64,000 nucleotides of DNA from Chromobacterium sp. ATCC 53434 (GTDB taxonomy: Bacteria; Pseudomonadota; Gammaproteobacteria; Burkholderiales; Chromobacteriaceae). Within the stretch, counting starts at the first letter, position 1, and every line of letters begins with the position of its first letter. A program made the position numbers and the translations under genes. Shown here piece after piece: positions 35,485 to 43,957 of the stretch. The notes under the pieces are model-generated. The model searched no databases. It saw only the letters and a list, made by a program, of their open reading frames with translations, and had not been told where the DNA came from. Location of the stretch: contig NZ_CP025429.1 in assembly GCF_002848345.1 (NCBI RefSeq), positions 1,860,001-1,924,000 of the forward strand. The letters run 5' to 3'.

Positions 35485-36537
35485 ATGGCTGCGGATATCT
35501 ATGCGCGGATCCGGCAGGCGGCATTCGAGCTGGTCGGCGAGGGCGTGTGGCCGACGGTGGTCGAGGTGCGCGCCCGGCTGGGCAGTGGTTCCAACACCAC
35601 GATCAACAACACGCTGAAGGCGTGGCGGCAGGAATTCCTGGCGCGGGTGGCGGTGTCGTCGCGGCGGCCGGACTGGCCGCCCAGCCTGGTGGAGGCGTTC
35701 GAGCAGGTGTGGCAGAAGGCCTGCGACGAGTCGGAGCGGCAGCTGGAGTCGGTGCGGCAGGAAATGGAGGCCGAAGCCGCCGGCCTGCGCGCCGAGTCGG
35801 AGGCGCTGACGGCGGCCGGGCAGCGGGCCGAGGCCGAGGCGCAGTCGCTGCGCCATCAACTGGAGTTGGGCGCCGCCCGCCAGGTCGAGCTGGACGCTGC
35901 GCTGCGGCGCGAACGCTTGCAACTGGAGGCGCTGCAGCGAGAGCGCGAGGCCCTGTCGGTGGCGGCGGAAGCGCTGCGCGGCGAGCTGGCCGAGGCGCGC
36001 CAGGCGTCCGATGCGCGTCAGGCTGAGCTGGAGCAGCGGCACGAGCAGGCCTTGCGAGAAGCCAGGGCGGAGTCCGAACGCAAGGAGGCTCTGGCCTACG
36101 AGCGCTTGGAGGGTTTGCGCGTCCGGCTGTACCAGCAGGTGGAGGACGAGCGCAGGGACATGAAGGGGCAGTTGCAGAAACAGGAAACCGTTCTGCAGCA
36201 GACGCGGCAGGATGCCGCCAAGGTGGAAGGCCTGTGGCGCGAACGCATGCTGGAGCGCGAGCGCGACAACGGCGGCCTGTTGGCGCGCTTGGAGTTGTCG
36301 CAGCAGCAGGCGGACGCGGCGCGCGAGGAATTGGAGCGGCAGCGCGGCGCCGGCGAGGCGGCGGCGGCGCGGGTGCTGGAACAGGCGGCCGAGCTGGCGC
36401 GTTTGCAGGAGCGGCAGCGGTTGCAGCGGGAACATTGGCTGGAGCGCATCGAAGGCGCGCTGGCCGCGAACGCGGCGCCGGTGGAGACCGAGGCGCGCCG
36501 GAGCTGGCTGGAGGCCTTGCTGGAGCCGCGCGCTTAG
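35485..36537 (+). CDS. KfrA-like coiled-coil DNA-binding protein
   Basis: A 350-residue protein. Residues 1 to about 110 match the KfrA N-terminal DNA-binding domain (IYARIRQAAFELVGEG, WPTVVEVRARLG, GSNTTINNTLKAWRQEFL). The remaining 230 residues are almost entirely a charged heptad-rich coiled coil (Glu, Arg, Gln and Ala), typical of KfrA, which is elongated and nucleoid-associated on plasmids. Found here in what looks like chromosomal context, with no replication or partition genes nearby. GGAG seven bases upstream supports the ATG at 35485. Probably autoregulated through the palindrome upstream; its wider role is unknown. Confidence 0.85.
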   Translation: MAADIYARIRQAAFELVGEGVWPTVVEVRARLGSGSNTTINNTLKAWRQEFLARVAVSSRRPDWPPSLVEAFEQVWQKACDESERQLESVRQEMEAEAAGLRAESEALTAAGQRAEAEAQSLRHQLELGAARQVELDAALRRERLQLEALQREREALSVAAEALRGELAEARQASDARQAELEQRHEQALREARAESERKEALAYERLEGLRVRLYQQVEDERRDMKGQLQKQETVLQQTRQDAAKVEGLWRERMLERERDNGGLLARLELSQQQADAAREELERQRGAGEAAAARVLEQAAELARLQERQRLQREHWLERIEGALAANAAPVETEARRSWLEALLEPRA

Positions 36538-36804
36538 AGCCTGTATTACGGTCTTTTTGCGGCGTCGGCGGTTTTCTGCTGCATGCAGGGCGCCCAAAGC
36601 GGCCCGCCGCAGTGTCGTTCACTGCAAGGGACGTTTGACAAAGCCATGCGCCGGCAGAAAACGGCCCCGGAGGGCAGCCCAGCCAGCAGGCCATCTGCGG
36701 CGTTGTCGGGCTGGACCTTGGAATCACCAAGGCCTACGCCCCCCGCCTTGCATCTGACCTGCTGGCTGGGCTGCGATGCTCGTCAAAAGATCGTAAACAG
36801 GCTC
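36537..36804. mobile_element. MITE-like inverted-repeat element
   Basis: A 268-bp non-coding element. Its ends are imperfect inverted repeats (GAGCCTGTATTACGGTCTTT on the left; the right end reads inward GAGCCTGTTTACGATCTTTT). Inside is a perfect 17-bp inverted repeat, 36674-36690 with 36758-36774 (arm GCAGCCCAGCCAGCAGG). The left end begins within the stop codon of the KfrA-like gene. The end sequence recalls IS5-group termini, so it may be mobilised by such a transposase; that is inference. A related end occurs at 9042-9052. Confidence 0.6.
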
Positions 36805-37007
36805 TTGGCGGCGTCATCTTTGCGCCAGTATCGCCGGCCTGTCCTTGCCGGGCCGCTTCTGGCGCCCTGGATCGGCGGAGCGGCCGCTGCCGCAAAAGAC
36901 TTTGAACAGGCGCTTGGGCCACCTGTCCCGACTGCCTGGACGGTTGGCGCACCGCCGTCGCGCCATCGGCTATGCTGAATGAGTTTCACTCGTTCAAGGA
37001 GCCGACC
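36805..37007. other. Spacer between MITE-like element and membrane-protein gene
   Basis: About 200 bp with no supported gene. It presumably holds the promoter of the membrane-protein gene; I cannot pick a convincing -35/-10 pair. Confidence 0.35.
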
Positions 37008-37631
37008 ATGACTGTGCAAGGATTCGCCGTTCTCTATGTGGTGCTGGTCCTGCTGCTGTTTGCCGCGGTGGCCTGGAAAACCCCGATACTGCGCGACCGA
37101 GGCGCGCTGGCGCCCGGCGTCGCGGCCGGCGGGCAGACCTTCAGCCTGGCGCGCAGCCAGTTGCTGTGGTGGACGCTGGCGATCGCGCTGGTGGCCGGCT
37201 GGCAGTTGATCCTGACCGGCAATCTGTTGTCGCCGACGCCGCAGGTGCTGCTCTTGCTTGGCATCAGCGCCGTCACTTCCAGCGTGGCCGGCCTGGTGGA
37301 CCAGCAGAACGGCGCGGCGGCGCCGCTGGGCGCTTCCCGCGGCTGGCTGCAGGACATCCTCGACGACGGGCAGGGCGTTTCCATCCACCGTTACCAGGCG
37401 CTGCTGGCCAATCTGGGCCTGGGCCTGGCCTTCATCTACAAGTCGATCGCGCTCGACCGTTTCTACGAGATCGATCCGATGTGGCTGGGCGTGCTCGGCG
37501 TCAGCAGCGCGCTCTACGTCGGCGTCAAATCGCGCGAGGGCGGCATTCCCGCCGCGCCGGCAACGGCCCCCGCCGCCGCGCAGCCGCAGCCGGTCAATCC
37601 GGGCGGCGCGCCGCCGGCCCTGACGGTCTAG
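37008..37631 (+). CDS. Inner-membrane protein, unknown function
   Basis: A 207-residue protein from the ATG at 37008, chosen because AAGGAG stands six bases upstream; the frame opens 12 codons earlier without such a site. Hydrophobic segments lie at about residues 3-22, 48-68, 75-95 (VLLLLGISAVTSSVAGLV) and 155-172, suggesting three or four membrane helices. A loop around 105-140 is soluble and the last 40 residues are Pro/Ala-rich and disordered. I do not recognise a family with certainty. It ends at a strong terminator and is probably monocistronic. Confidence 0.65.
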   Translation: MTVQGFAVLYVVLVLLLFAAVAWKTPILRDRGALAPGVAAGGQTFSLARSQLLWWTLAIALVAGWQLILTGNLLSPTPQVLLLLGISAVTSSVAGLVDQQNGAAAPLGASRGWLQDILDDGQGVSIHRYQALLANLGLGLAFIYKSIALDRFYEIDPMWLGVLGVSSALYVGVKSREGGIPAAPATAPAAAQPQPVNPGGAPPALTV

Positions 37632-37645
37632 CCCGCGATCGCGAC

Positions 37646-37671
37646 GGGCCGCCGCGGCGGCCCTTTTTCTT
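37646..37671 (+). terminator. Rho-independent terminator
   Basis: GGGCCGCC (37646-37653) pairs with GGCGGCCC (37656-37663), followed by TTTTTCTTT. It lies 15 bp after the membrane-protein stop. Confidence 0.85.
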
Positions 37672-37790
37672 TGCGCCGCGCCGGCCGCCATGGTCAGCCG
37701 GGGCGCAATCCCCTACAATATCGGTCGATTCAATGGCGGCCTCCGCGTACGACGCGACCGGAGTCCGCTTTTTCATTACGGAAAGACCAA

Positions 37791-38519
37791 ATGGAACCTG
37801 TACGCCTGTCAAAACGCATGGCCGAACTGGGCTTGTGCTCGCGCCGGGAGGCTGACAGCTATATCGAGCAAGGCTGGGTCAAGGTGGACGGCGAAGTCGC
37901 CGTGCTGGGCCAGAAAGTGCTGCCGCACAATCTGATCGAGGTGGATCGCAAGGCGCAGGACGCCCAGTCCGCCCGCGTCACCATCCTGCTGAACAAGCCC
38001 ATGGGCTATGTGTCCGCCCAGGCCGAGGACGGCTATGAGCCGGCGGTGGTGCTGATCAAGCCGGAAAACCACTGGGCCGAGGATGGCAGCCGCAAGCGCT
38101 TCCAGCCCTCGCACCTGCGTGGGCTGGCGCCGGCCGGCCGGCTGGACATCGACTCGGTCGGCCTGCTGGTGCTGACCCAGGACGGTCGCGTCGCCAAGCA
38201 TCTGATCGGCGAGAACTCGTCGGTGGAGAAGGAATACCTGGTGCGGGTCGAGGGCGAGCTGATTCCGGGCGGCCTGGCCTTGCTGAACCACGGTCTGTCG
38301 CTGGACGGCAAGCCGTTGCGGCCGGCCAAGGTCGGCTGGCAGAACGACGACCAGCTGCGCTTCGTGCTGCAAGAGGGCAAGAAGCGGCAGATCCGCCGGA
38401 TGTGCGAACTGGTGGGCCTGCGCGTGGTGGGCTTGAAGCGCATCTCCATCGGCAAGGTCAAGCTGGGCAATCTGCCGACCGGCCAGTGGCGCTATCTGCG
38501 CGACGACGAGCAGTTCTGA
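37791..38519 (+). CDS. rluF: RluF-type pseudouridine synthase
   Basis: A 242-residue RNA pseudouridine synthase of the RsuA/RluB/RluE/RluF family. An S4 RNA-binding domain occupies residues 1-60 ([23 protein letters not shown]). The catalytic block follows with [17 protein letters not shown] (the Asp in GRLDID is catalytic), [12 protein letters not shown], and [21 protein letters not shown]. The RREAD-YIEQG and RQIRRMCE patterns match E. coli RluF, which modifies 23S rRNA U2604 and tRNA-Tyr U35; length is shorter at the C-terminus. Start at 37791 is set by the S4 domain. RluF assignment within the family is likely but not certain. Confidence 0.85.
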   Translation: MEPVRLSKRMAELGLCSRREADSYIEQGWVKVDGEVAVLGQKVLPHNLIEVDRKAQDAQSARVTILLNKPMGYVSAQAEDGYEPAVVLIKPENHWAEDGSRKRFQPSHLRGLAPAGRLDIDSVGLLVLTQDGRVAKHLIGENSSVEKEYLVRVEGELIPGGLALLNHGLSLDGKPLRPAKVGWQNDDQLRFVLQEGKKRQIRRMCELVGLRVVGLKRISIGKVKLGNLPTGQWRYLRDDEQF

Positions 38520-38538
38520 GCCGAAGGGCGAGGCGGCG

Positions 38539-39537
38539 ATGTTCGAGCATGTGCTGCGCAGACTGGGCCTGGACGCCGGCAGCCGGCGACAGGCTAAGGC
38601 GCTGGCCGCTCAAGTCGAGCAGCTGATCGACGGCTGCGACCGCCGGCTGCGGCTGCTGCCGGACTACCAGCGGGCGCTGGCGCCTGGGCTGCGCGTTTCG
38701 CAGGACTATCTGTCCGGCTTGCTCGAGCAATTGCCGCCGCCGCTGCGGCTGTCGCTGCCGTTTTCGCGCGATCCGCGGCTGGGACTGTTGTTTTCCGGTC
38801 CGTCCAGCCTGCTGCAACTGCTGGACGGCAGCGCCGAGCTGCGCGAATTCTTCCTGTCCGCCTCCAATGGCGACGAGGTCTGGGCCTTGCTCAGCATGCA
38901 GCGCAGCGAGACCCGCCGTTTCGGCGCCGCGCTGGAGGGCGGAGAGCTGCGCAACGATGTGGCGCAGGTGGTGGTCAGCTTCGACGGCCATCGGCTGATG
39001 ATGCCCAGCGTCAGCGACGAGGCCTTGCTGAGGCAGTCCGGCGCGCATGCGCTCGACGTGCTGTGCGCGGTGATCGCGCGGCATTTGGGCGAGCGGGAGC
39101 AGGCGCGCCAGCTGGCGGAGGTCGAGCAGACCCGGCTGATGTTGCGCCGGCGCGCGTTGGGGGCCGACGATTGCACGGTGATAGACGGCGGCGGCGACTG
39201 CGGCGATTTGCCGGACACGCTGTCCGGCGTGGACGCCCGCCTGGCCGAGTTGGCGCCGCGGCTGGCGGCCTTGCGCGAAGACGCCTGCCTGGAGGGCATG
39301 CTGCGGCAGGTGAGGCAGATACTGGAGCGGCCGGCCGATTATTTCAGCCTGCGGGCCGTCACGCTGCACCTGAACCGGATGGGCGTCCAGGCCGAGCCGG
39401 GCGGCGACGGCGTCGCCGAGCTCAGGCTGAAGGAGGTGGTGCTGGGGCGGGAGCAGTCGGTCCGCCGCGCGCTGCTGCCGGTGCGCATCCGCCGCGACGA
39501 CATCGCCGAGCTGCGCCGCCGGTTCGGCGACGACTGA
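38539..39537 (+). CDS. Conserved hypothetical protein, 332 aa
   Basis: A cytoplasmic protein begun by the ATG at 38539, 19 bp after the pseudouridine synthase stop, so probably cotranscribed with it. It is rich in Leu, Arg and Glu, without membrane segments. The middle part (about residues 120-190, including NDVAQVVVSFDGHRLMMPSVSD) looks folded, and the stretch ALDVLCAVIARHLGEREQARQLAEVEQTRLMLRRR looks like a long helix. It ends before a classical terminator. I do not recognise it; association with an rRNA-modification gene is the only hint. Confidence 0.7.
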   Translation: MFEHVLRRLGLDAGSRRQAKALAAQVEQLIDGCDRRLRLLPDYQRALAPGLRVSQDYLSGLLEQLPPPLRLSLPFSRDPRLGLLFSGPSSLLQLLDGSAELREFFLSASNGDEVWALLSMQRSETRRFGAALEGGELRNDVAQVVVSFDGHRLMMPSVSDEALLRQSGAHALDVLCAVIARHLGEREQARQLAEVEQTRLMLRRRALGADDCTVIDGGGDCGDLPDTLSGVDARLAELAPRLAALREDACLEGMLRQVRQILERPADYFSLRAVTLHLNRMGVQAEPGGDGVAELRLKEVVLGREQSVRRALLPVRIRRDDIAELRRRFGDD

Positions 39538-39621
39538 CGAAAAGGTCAGGCAGCGCCCCGGCTACGGACTATGCTGAATTAACGAGAGTTTCAATCGGCC
39601 TCAGGGCGGTCGGTTGAATCT

Positions 39622-39651
39622 GCCCCGACCTTCTGGCCGGGGCTTTTTTAT
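39622..39651 (+). terminator. Rho-independent terminator
   Basis: GCCCCGACC and GGCCGGGGC form a stem with one mismatch around a TTCT loop, followed by TTTTTTA. It ends the 38.5-kb transcript and lies 10 bp before the stop of the convergent glutathione-transferase gene. Confidence 0.85.
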
Positions 39652-39660
39652 GCGCGCCGC

Positions 39661-40359
39661 TCAGTCGCGCGCGCGGCCGTCCTGGCCGAACAATATCGCG
39701 CGCGATTTCTCGTCCACGGTCGGCGCGGTATTGATTTCGGCGGCGCGATCGTAGGCGCGTCGGGTCGCCGGCCGCGCCTGGATGCGCTCGAACCAGCGCC
39801 GCAGCGACGGGAAATCGTTCAAATCCTGCCGTTGCTTCTCATGCGGCACGATCCACGGATAGCAGGCCATGTCGGCGATCGAGTATTCGCCGGCGATGTA
39901 GTCGCGCCCGTCGGACAGCGCGGTGTCCAGCACCCGGTACAGCCGCGCGGTCTCCCGAACGTAGCGGTCCACCGCGTAAGGAATCGGCTCCGGCGCGTAC
40001 TGGGTGAAATGGTGGTTCTGTCCGGCCATCGGCCCCAGTCCGCCCATCTGCCAGAACAGCCATTGCAGCGCCTCGTTGCGTCCGCGCAGGTCCTTGGGCA
40101 GGAAGCGGCCGGTCTTGTCGGCCAGATACTGCAGGATGGCGCCGGACTCGAACAGGCTGATCGGCTGGCCGCCGTCGGCCGGCGCATGGTCGACGATGGC
40201 CGGGATGCGGTTGTTCGGGGCGATGCGCAGAAAGTCGGGCTGGAACTGCTCGCCCTGGCCGATATTGACCGGAACGATGCGGTAGGGCAGCCCGGCCTCC
40301 TCGAGAAATAGGGTGATCTTGTGGCCGTTGGGCGTGGTCCAGTAATACAGGTCGATCAT
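39661..40359 (-). CDS. Glutathione S-transferase family protein (YfcG/YghU-like)
   Basis: From the ATG at 40359 (AGGAAGG upstream) the protein has 232 residues. The thioredoxin-fold N-terminal domain begins IDLYYWTTPNGHKITLFLEE; the TPNGHK stretch is the glutathione-binding signature of the Nu-class proteins YfcG and YghU, which show disulphide reductase activity. ESGAILQYLADKTGRFLP is the glutathione gamma-glutamyl contact. The all-helical C-terminal domain carries YSIADMACYPWI. The upstream 13 codons of the open frame lack a ribosome site. Convergent with the preceding gene and divergent from the yedK-like gene. Confidence 0.88.
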   Translation of the reverse strand: MIDLYYWTTPNGHKITLFLEEAGLPYRIVPVNIGQGEQFQPDFLRIAPNNRIPAIVDHAPADGGQPISLFESGAILQYLADKTGRFLPKDLRGRNEALQWLFWQMGGLGPMAGQNHHFTQYAPEPIPYAVDRYVRETARLYRVLDTALSDGRDYIAGEYSIADMACYPWIVPHEKQRQDLNDFPSLRRWFERIQARPATRRAYDRAAEINTAPTVDEKSRAILFGQDGRARD

Positions 40360-40467
40360 GATGGCCTTCCTGCTGTCGGGTGATGGAAACAATGACATGG
40401 GGGCGGCGGCGCGTTTTCAAAGGGGGGGCGCTGGCCGGCGGCGAGCCGGCTGAGCGATAATGGCGCG

Positions 40468-41115
40468 ATGTGTGTCAATTTCATTCCGCCGTCCCGTGGG
40501 CAGTTGCCGCGGCATTTCGGCGCGGAGGCCGCGGACGACTGGCAGTGGCCGGACGAGGCCTGGCAGGACTACGCGGCGCCTATCCTGACGCGCGACGGTC
40601 CGCGACTGGCCTCGTACGGCTTCGTGCCGAAACGCCATCAGCCGGCCGGCGTGCGCTTGTCGACGATGAACGCCCGCGCCGAAACGATAGGCCAGCTGCG
40701 CAGTTTCCGCGACGCCTGGCTGCGCTGTCAGCTGTGCCTGGTGCCGATGCGGGCCTTTTGCGAGCCGTGCTACGAAAGCGGCAGGGCGGTGCGCATGCGG
40801 ATAGGCCTGGCCGACGGCGCGCCGTTCGCGGTGGCCGGCTTGTGGCGGGAGTGGCGCGAGGCCGACGGTTCGATCAGCGCGGCCTTCGCCCAGATCACCG
40901 TCAACGCCGACCATCATCCGCTGATGCGGCGCATGCACAAGCCGGGCGACGAAAAGCGCGCGCTGGTCATCGTGCCGCCATCGCTGTACGACGTCTGGCT
41001 GGATTGCCGCGATCCGGAGCGCGCGCGGGCGCTGCTGACGGCTGCGGCCGGAGATGGCCTGGTGGCGGAGGCCGAGACGCCGCCGCCGTCGCCGCAGGGT
41101 TCGCTGTTCGATTGA
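40468..41115 (+). CDS. yedK: SRAP/HMCES-type abasic-site shield protein (YedK-like)
   Basis: A 215-residue SRAP-domain protein. The catalytic cysteine is residue 2 (MCVNF), exposed after removal of the initiator Met; in this family it forms a thiazolidine crosslink with abasic sites in single-stranded DNA. The conserved asparagine/glutamate motif is NARAE (near residue 70) and the histidine is in NADHHPLMRRMH (near 155). CLVPMRAFCEPCYE replaces the common CLIPADGFYEW, so the central strand is diverged. The start is fixed by the need for Cys2. Divergent from the glutathione transferase. Confidence 0.87.
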   Translation: MCVNFIPPSRGQLPRHFGAEAADDWQWPDEAWQDYAAPILTRDGPRLASYGFVPKRHQPAGVRLSTMNARAETIGQLRSFRDAWLRCQLCLVPMRAFCEPCYESGRAVRMRIGLADGAPFAVAGLWREWREADGSISAAFAQITVNADHHPLMRRMHKPGDEKRALVIVPPSLYDVWLDCRDPERARALLTAAAGDGLVAEAETPPPSPQGSLFD

Positions 41116-41123
41116 GCGGCGGT

Positions 41124-42602
41124 TCAGGCGTTTTCGGCGTCGGTGGTTTTCAGTCGATTGACCAAGGCCACGTAGTCCGCCATCGCCTGTTGGCGTTCCA
41201 CGCCGCGGCGGGCCGCCCAGGCGTCGTACTTGGCGCGGCCCACCATGTCCATCACGCTTGGCCGCTCGCCGGCGACGTCGCCGACCGAGCCCTGTTTGTA
41301 CAGCGAGTACAGCGCCAGCAGCGTGTCGTTGTCCGGCGCCTTGCGCAGCGTGCGCGACAGCGCCGCGGCGGCCTCGAAGGCCTTTTCCGCCTCGCTGGGG
41401 CCGTCCGGCAGCGGCTGGCCGCCGAAATGGCGGTCCTCGGCCGCGACGTCGTCGGGAAACCAGCGCGCCTCCAGCAGCCGCCGCTGCCGCATCTGCAGCG
41501 CCAGCACGCCGGACGAGGCCAGCTCGCCGTGGCGCAGCGTGGCGGGCAGCACCACCATGCCGGCGTTGACCACGGCGGCGCCGAAGGCGGTGAAGGCCGT
41601 GCCGTCGCCGGCCCAGGCGAGCAGCCGCTGCAGGCCCTTGCGGCCGGAGAAGGCGCCGCTGCTGCGGTTGGCGCCCGGCTGCAGCCAGACGAAGTCGGGG
41701 ATGCCCAGCCGGTATAGCGCGGCGAAGTCGCCGCGCTCCAGCTCGGCGCGCGCGGCCGCCAGCAGCTCGGCGATCTCGGCCGCCGTCATCCGCGGATCGA
41801 TCATGCCCATGCCCAGCGAGCCGGCGGCGCTGGCCTCGAGGAATTCCAGCACGTTCTTGCCGACGATCTCGCGGTCGTTGTCGACGCAGACCATGTGGTA
41901 GCTGTCCTCCAGCACCACCATCCGGGCCTGGCCGGCGCGTTTGCCGTGGCCGATGCGCTCCACCAGATAGTGGGCCGAGCGCAGGCTGGTCAGCTCGTCC
42001 TGGCGAGCGTGGACGACCAGGGTTGGGCAGGCGATGCGCTCCAGGCCGCGCATCACCGCCGCGCGCAGCCGGTCCACCTCGCGTATGCAGGCCAGCGGCA
42101 CCCAGCCGTAGTGGAAATTCTCGCCGCGCTTGAACTTGGCCTTGACGATGGCCCGCAGCTGCTCGTTCTTGATGCCGTAGGGTTCCTCTTCCTCCACCTT
42201 CATCCGCTCGGGCAGGCCGGGTATTCGGTACAGCAGCGGGCGCAGGCCGCGGTACCACGGCGTGGCCCAGCCGTCGATGTAGACCGGCGGAGCCAGCACG
42301 ATCAGCCGGCCCTTGTCGTGCCGTTCCCGCTTGGCGGTTTCCACCGCCAGCAGCGCGCCCATGCACATGCCCATCAGGTGCAGCACCTCGTGCTGGGCGG
42401 CCACTTCCCGGTATTTGGCCCGCACCGCCTCCAGCCAGTCCTCCATCCGGACGCTGTTCAAATCCTCGGGGCGGCCGCCGTGGCCGGGCAAGGTCAGCGA
42501 GTGGGTGGCGAAGCCGGCGTTTTTCAGCCGCTTGTGCATCGAGCCCAGATCGTACTGGGTGCCGCCCAGACCGTGTATCAACAGGATGCCGGGTTCAGCC
42601 AT
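41124..42602 (-). CDS. Esterase / NTF2-like / acyl-CoA-binding fusion protein
   Basis: A 492-residue protein of three parts. Residues 1 to about 265 are an alpha/beta-hydrolase of the carboxylesterase/monoacylglycerol-lipase type (LLIHGLGGTQYDLG; acid in HARQDELTS; histidine in EDSYHMVC). Its nucleophile elbow is GMCMGA near residue 81, with cysteine in place of serine. Residues about 275-395 resemble a SnoaL/NTF2-like domain. Residues about 398-490 are an acyl-CoA-binding domain (AFEAAAALSR, NDTLLALYSLYKQGSVGD, VGRAKYDAWAARRGV). The combination suggests handling of fatty acyl-CoA or an ester thereof at one site. It overlaps the MASE1 gene upstream by 8 bases, so it is cotranscribed with a sensor. 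Confidence 0.85.
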   Translation of the reverse strand: MAEPGILLIHGLGGTQYDLGSMHKRLKNAGFATHSLTLPGHGGRPEDLNSVRMEDWLEAVRAKYREVAAQHEVLHLMGMCMGALLAVETAKRERHDKGRLIVLAPPVYIDGWATPWYRGLRPLLYRIPGLPERMKVEEEEPYGIKNEQLRAIVKAKFKRGENFHYGWVPLACIREVDRLRAAVMRGLERIACPTLVVHARQDELTSLRSAHYLVERIGHGKRAGQARMVVLEDSYHMVCVDNDREIVGKNVLEFLEASAAGSLGMGMIDPRMTAAEIAELLAAARAELERGDFAALYRLGIPDFVWLQPGANRSSGAFSGRKGLQRLLAWAGDGTAFTAFGAAVVNAGMVVLPATLRHGELASSGVLALQMRQRRLLEARWFPDDVAAEDRHFGGQPLPDGPSEAEKAFEAAAALSRTLRKAPDNDTLLALYSLYKQGSVGDVAGERPSVMDMVGRAKYDAWAARRGVERQQAMADYVALVNRLKTTDAENA

Positions 42603-43860
42603 CGTTGTTCTCCAGCCGCAGCAGGCCGACCACCTGCTCGACGGCTTCGTCGGCGCCGCGTATGCCGGCCAGCCTTTCGCGCACGCGCACGCTGCGGCCG
42701 TCCCCCAGCCGCAGCGTGTAGCTCTGTTCGCTGGCGCGCGCGCCGCCCTGGGCCACCTGCAGCCAGGTGGCCTGCACCAGCTCGCGTTCGGCCGGGTCTA
42801 TCCGTTCCAGCCATTCGTCGAGGCTGGCGATGGCGGCGGCGTCGGCGCCCAGCACGCGGTCGGCACCCTCGCTCCAGGTGGCGCCGCCGGTGACGGCGTC
42901 GTATTCGACGCTGGCCACGCCGACCGCCTGCATGATGCGCTCGTAGCGCAGCCGCCAGGCCTGGGCGTCGTCCCGCGACTGGCGGCGTTCGCCGGACAGC
43001 GCGCGCACCGCTATCATCACCGCGGCCCAGATGATGACGAAGCCCTGTACCTCTACCACCGCCTCGCCGTGGAAACCCTCGTCGACGGCGAACGGTCCGC
43101 CGCCTGCGGCGGTGCGGCCTATGATCAGCAATCCGCCTATCAGCAGGGCCAGCGCGCCGCCGCGCGCGCCCCACAGCGCGGCGGCGATCAAGAGGAAGGG
43201 CATCGGCAGATAGGCCAGCGTGGCGGCGACATGGCCGTAGTGCTGCTGGCCGTGGTCGATGAAGACCAACGCCACCGCGATCAGGAAGACGGCGAAGGCG
43301 GCGGCGCCGCCGAGGAACTGGGTCATGGCCATGCCGCCGGAACGGCGCAGGCGGAAGCCGCGAAAGGCGGTCACCACCGGCGTCAGCAACAGGGTGCCGA
43401 CGGCGCTGGACAGGGTCCAGGTGCAGCCTTCCAGCAAAAGATTGAGGTCGGGGCGCTGCCATTGCCACAAGGCCACCGCCAGCGCGCCGCCGAGGACGGA
43501 GCCGGCCAGCGCGCCGACGATGAACAGCGCGGCGCCGGCCGGACTGTCGGGATCGCGGCGGCCCAGCGTCGCGATCCAGGCGCCGACGGCCACGCTGGCC
43601 ACTTCGACGCCGGCGAAGGCGACGGCGCCGAGCGGATCGAGGCCGTGGGCCGCCATGCCCCAGGCGGCTGCCGCCAGCGCGGCGCCGGCCAGCGTGGCCG
43701 GCCACCACCAGCGGGCCGAGATTAGCAGCGCGGAGAAGGTGACGCCGCTGCCCAGCCAGACCGGTATCGTTTCGGTCGCCGCGCTGGCCAGCGATTTGGA
43801 AATCGCGGCGACAGCGAGAAACAACACGGCGATCAGCAGAATCCTTTGCAGCTGTTGCAC
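42595..43860 (-). CDS. MASE1-PAS membrane sensor without output domain
   Basis: From the GTG at 43860 (AGGAG five bases upstream) the protein has 421 residues. Residues 1 to about 300 hold eight or nine hydrophobic segments in the MASE1 pattern (ETIPVWLGSGVTFSALL; EGCTWTLSSAVGTLLLTPVV; GQQHYGHVAATLAYLPMPFLLIAAALWG). A single PAS domain follows (about 320-415). There is no histidine kinase, GGDEF, EAL or HTH, which MASE1 proteins normally carry. It lies directly downstream of a diguanylate cyclase on the same strand and overlaps the esterase fusion gene, so it may act as a separate sensory partner. Confidence 0.82.
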   Translation of the reverse strand: MQQLQRILLIAVLFLAVAAISKSLASAATETIPVWLGSGVTFSALLISARWWWPATLAGAALAAAAWGMAAHGLDPLGAVAFAGVEVASVAVGAWIATLGRRDPDSPAGAALFIVGALAGSVLGGALAVALWQWQRPDLNLLLEGCTWTLSSAVGTLLLTPVVTAFRGFRLRRSGGMAMTQFLGGAAAFAVFLIAVALVFIDHGQQHYGHVAATLAYLPMPFLLIAAALWGARGGALALLIGGLLIIGRTAAGGGPFAVDEGFHGEAVVEVQGFVIIWAAVMIAVRALSGERRQSRDDAQAWRLRYERIMQAVGVASVEYDAVTGGATWSEGADRVLGADAAAIASLDEWLERIDPAERELVQATWLQVAQGGARASEQSYTLRLGDGRSVRVRERLAGIRGADEAVEQVVGLLRLENNDG

Positions 43861-43957
43861 GGCGACTCCTGGTGGCTTGGGAGGGGGCGATGCGAGTTGC
43901 GTCAGACCGGATCGCGATGCGGCCGATCCTGCATACAGCATAGCCGGCCGCGCGGCG

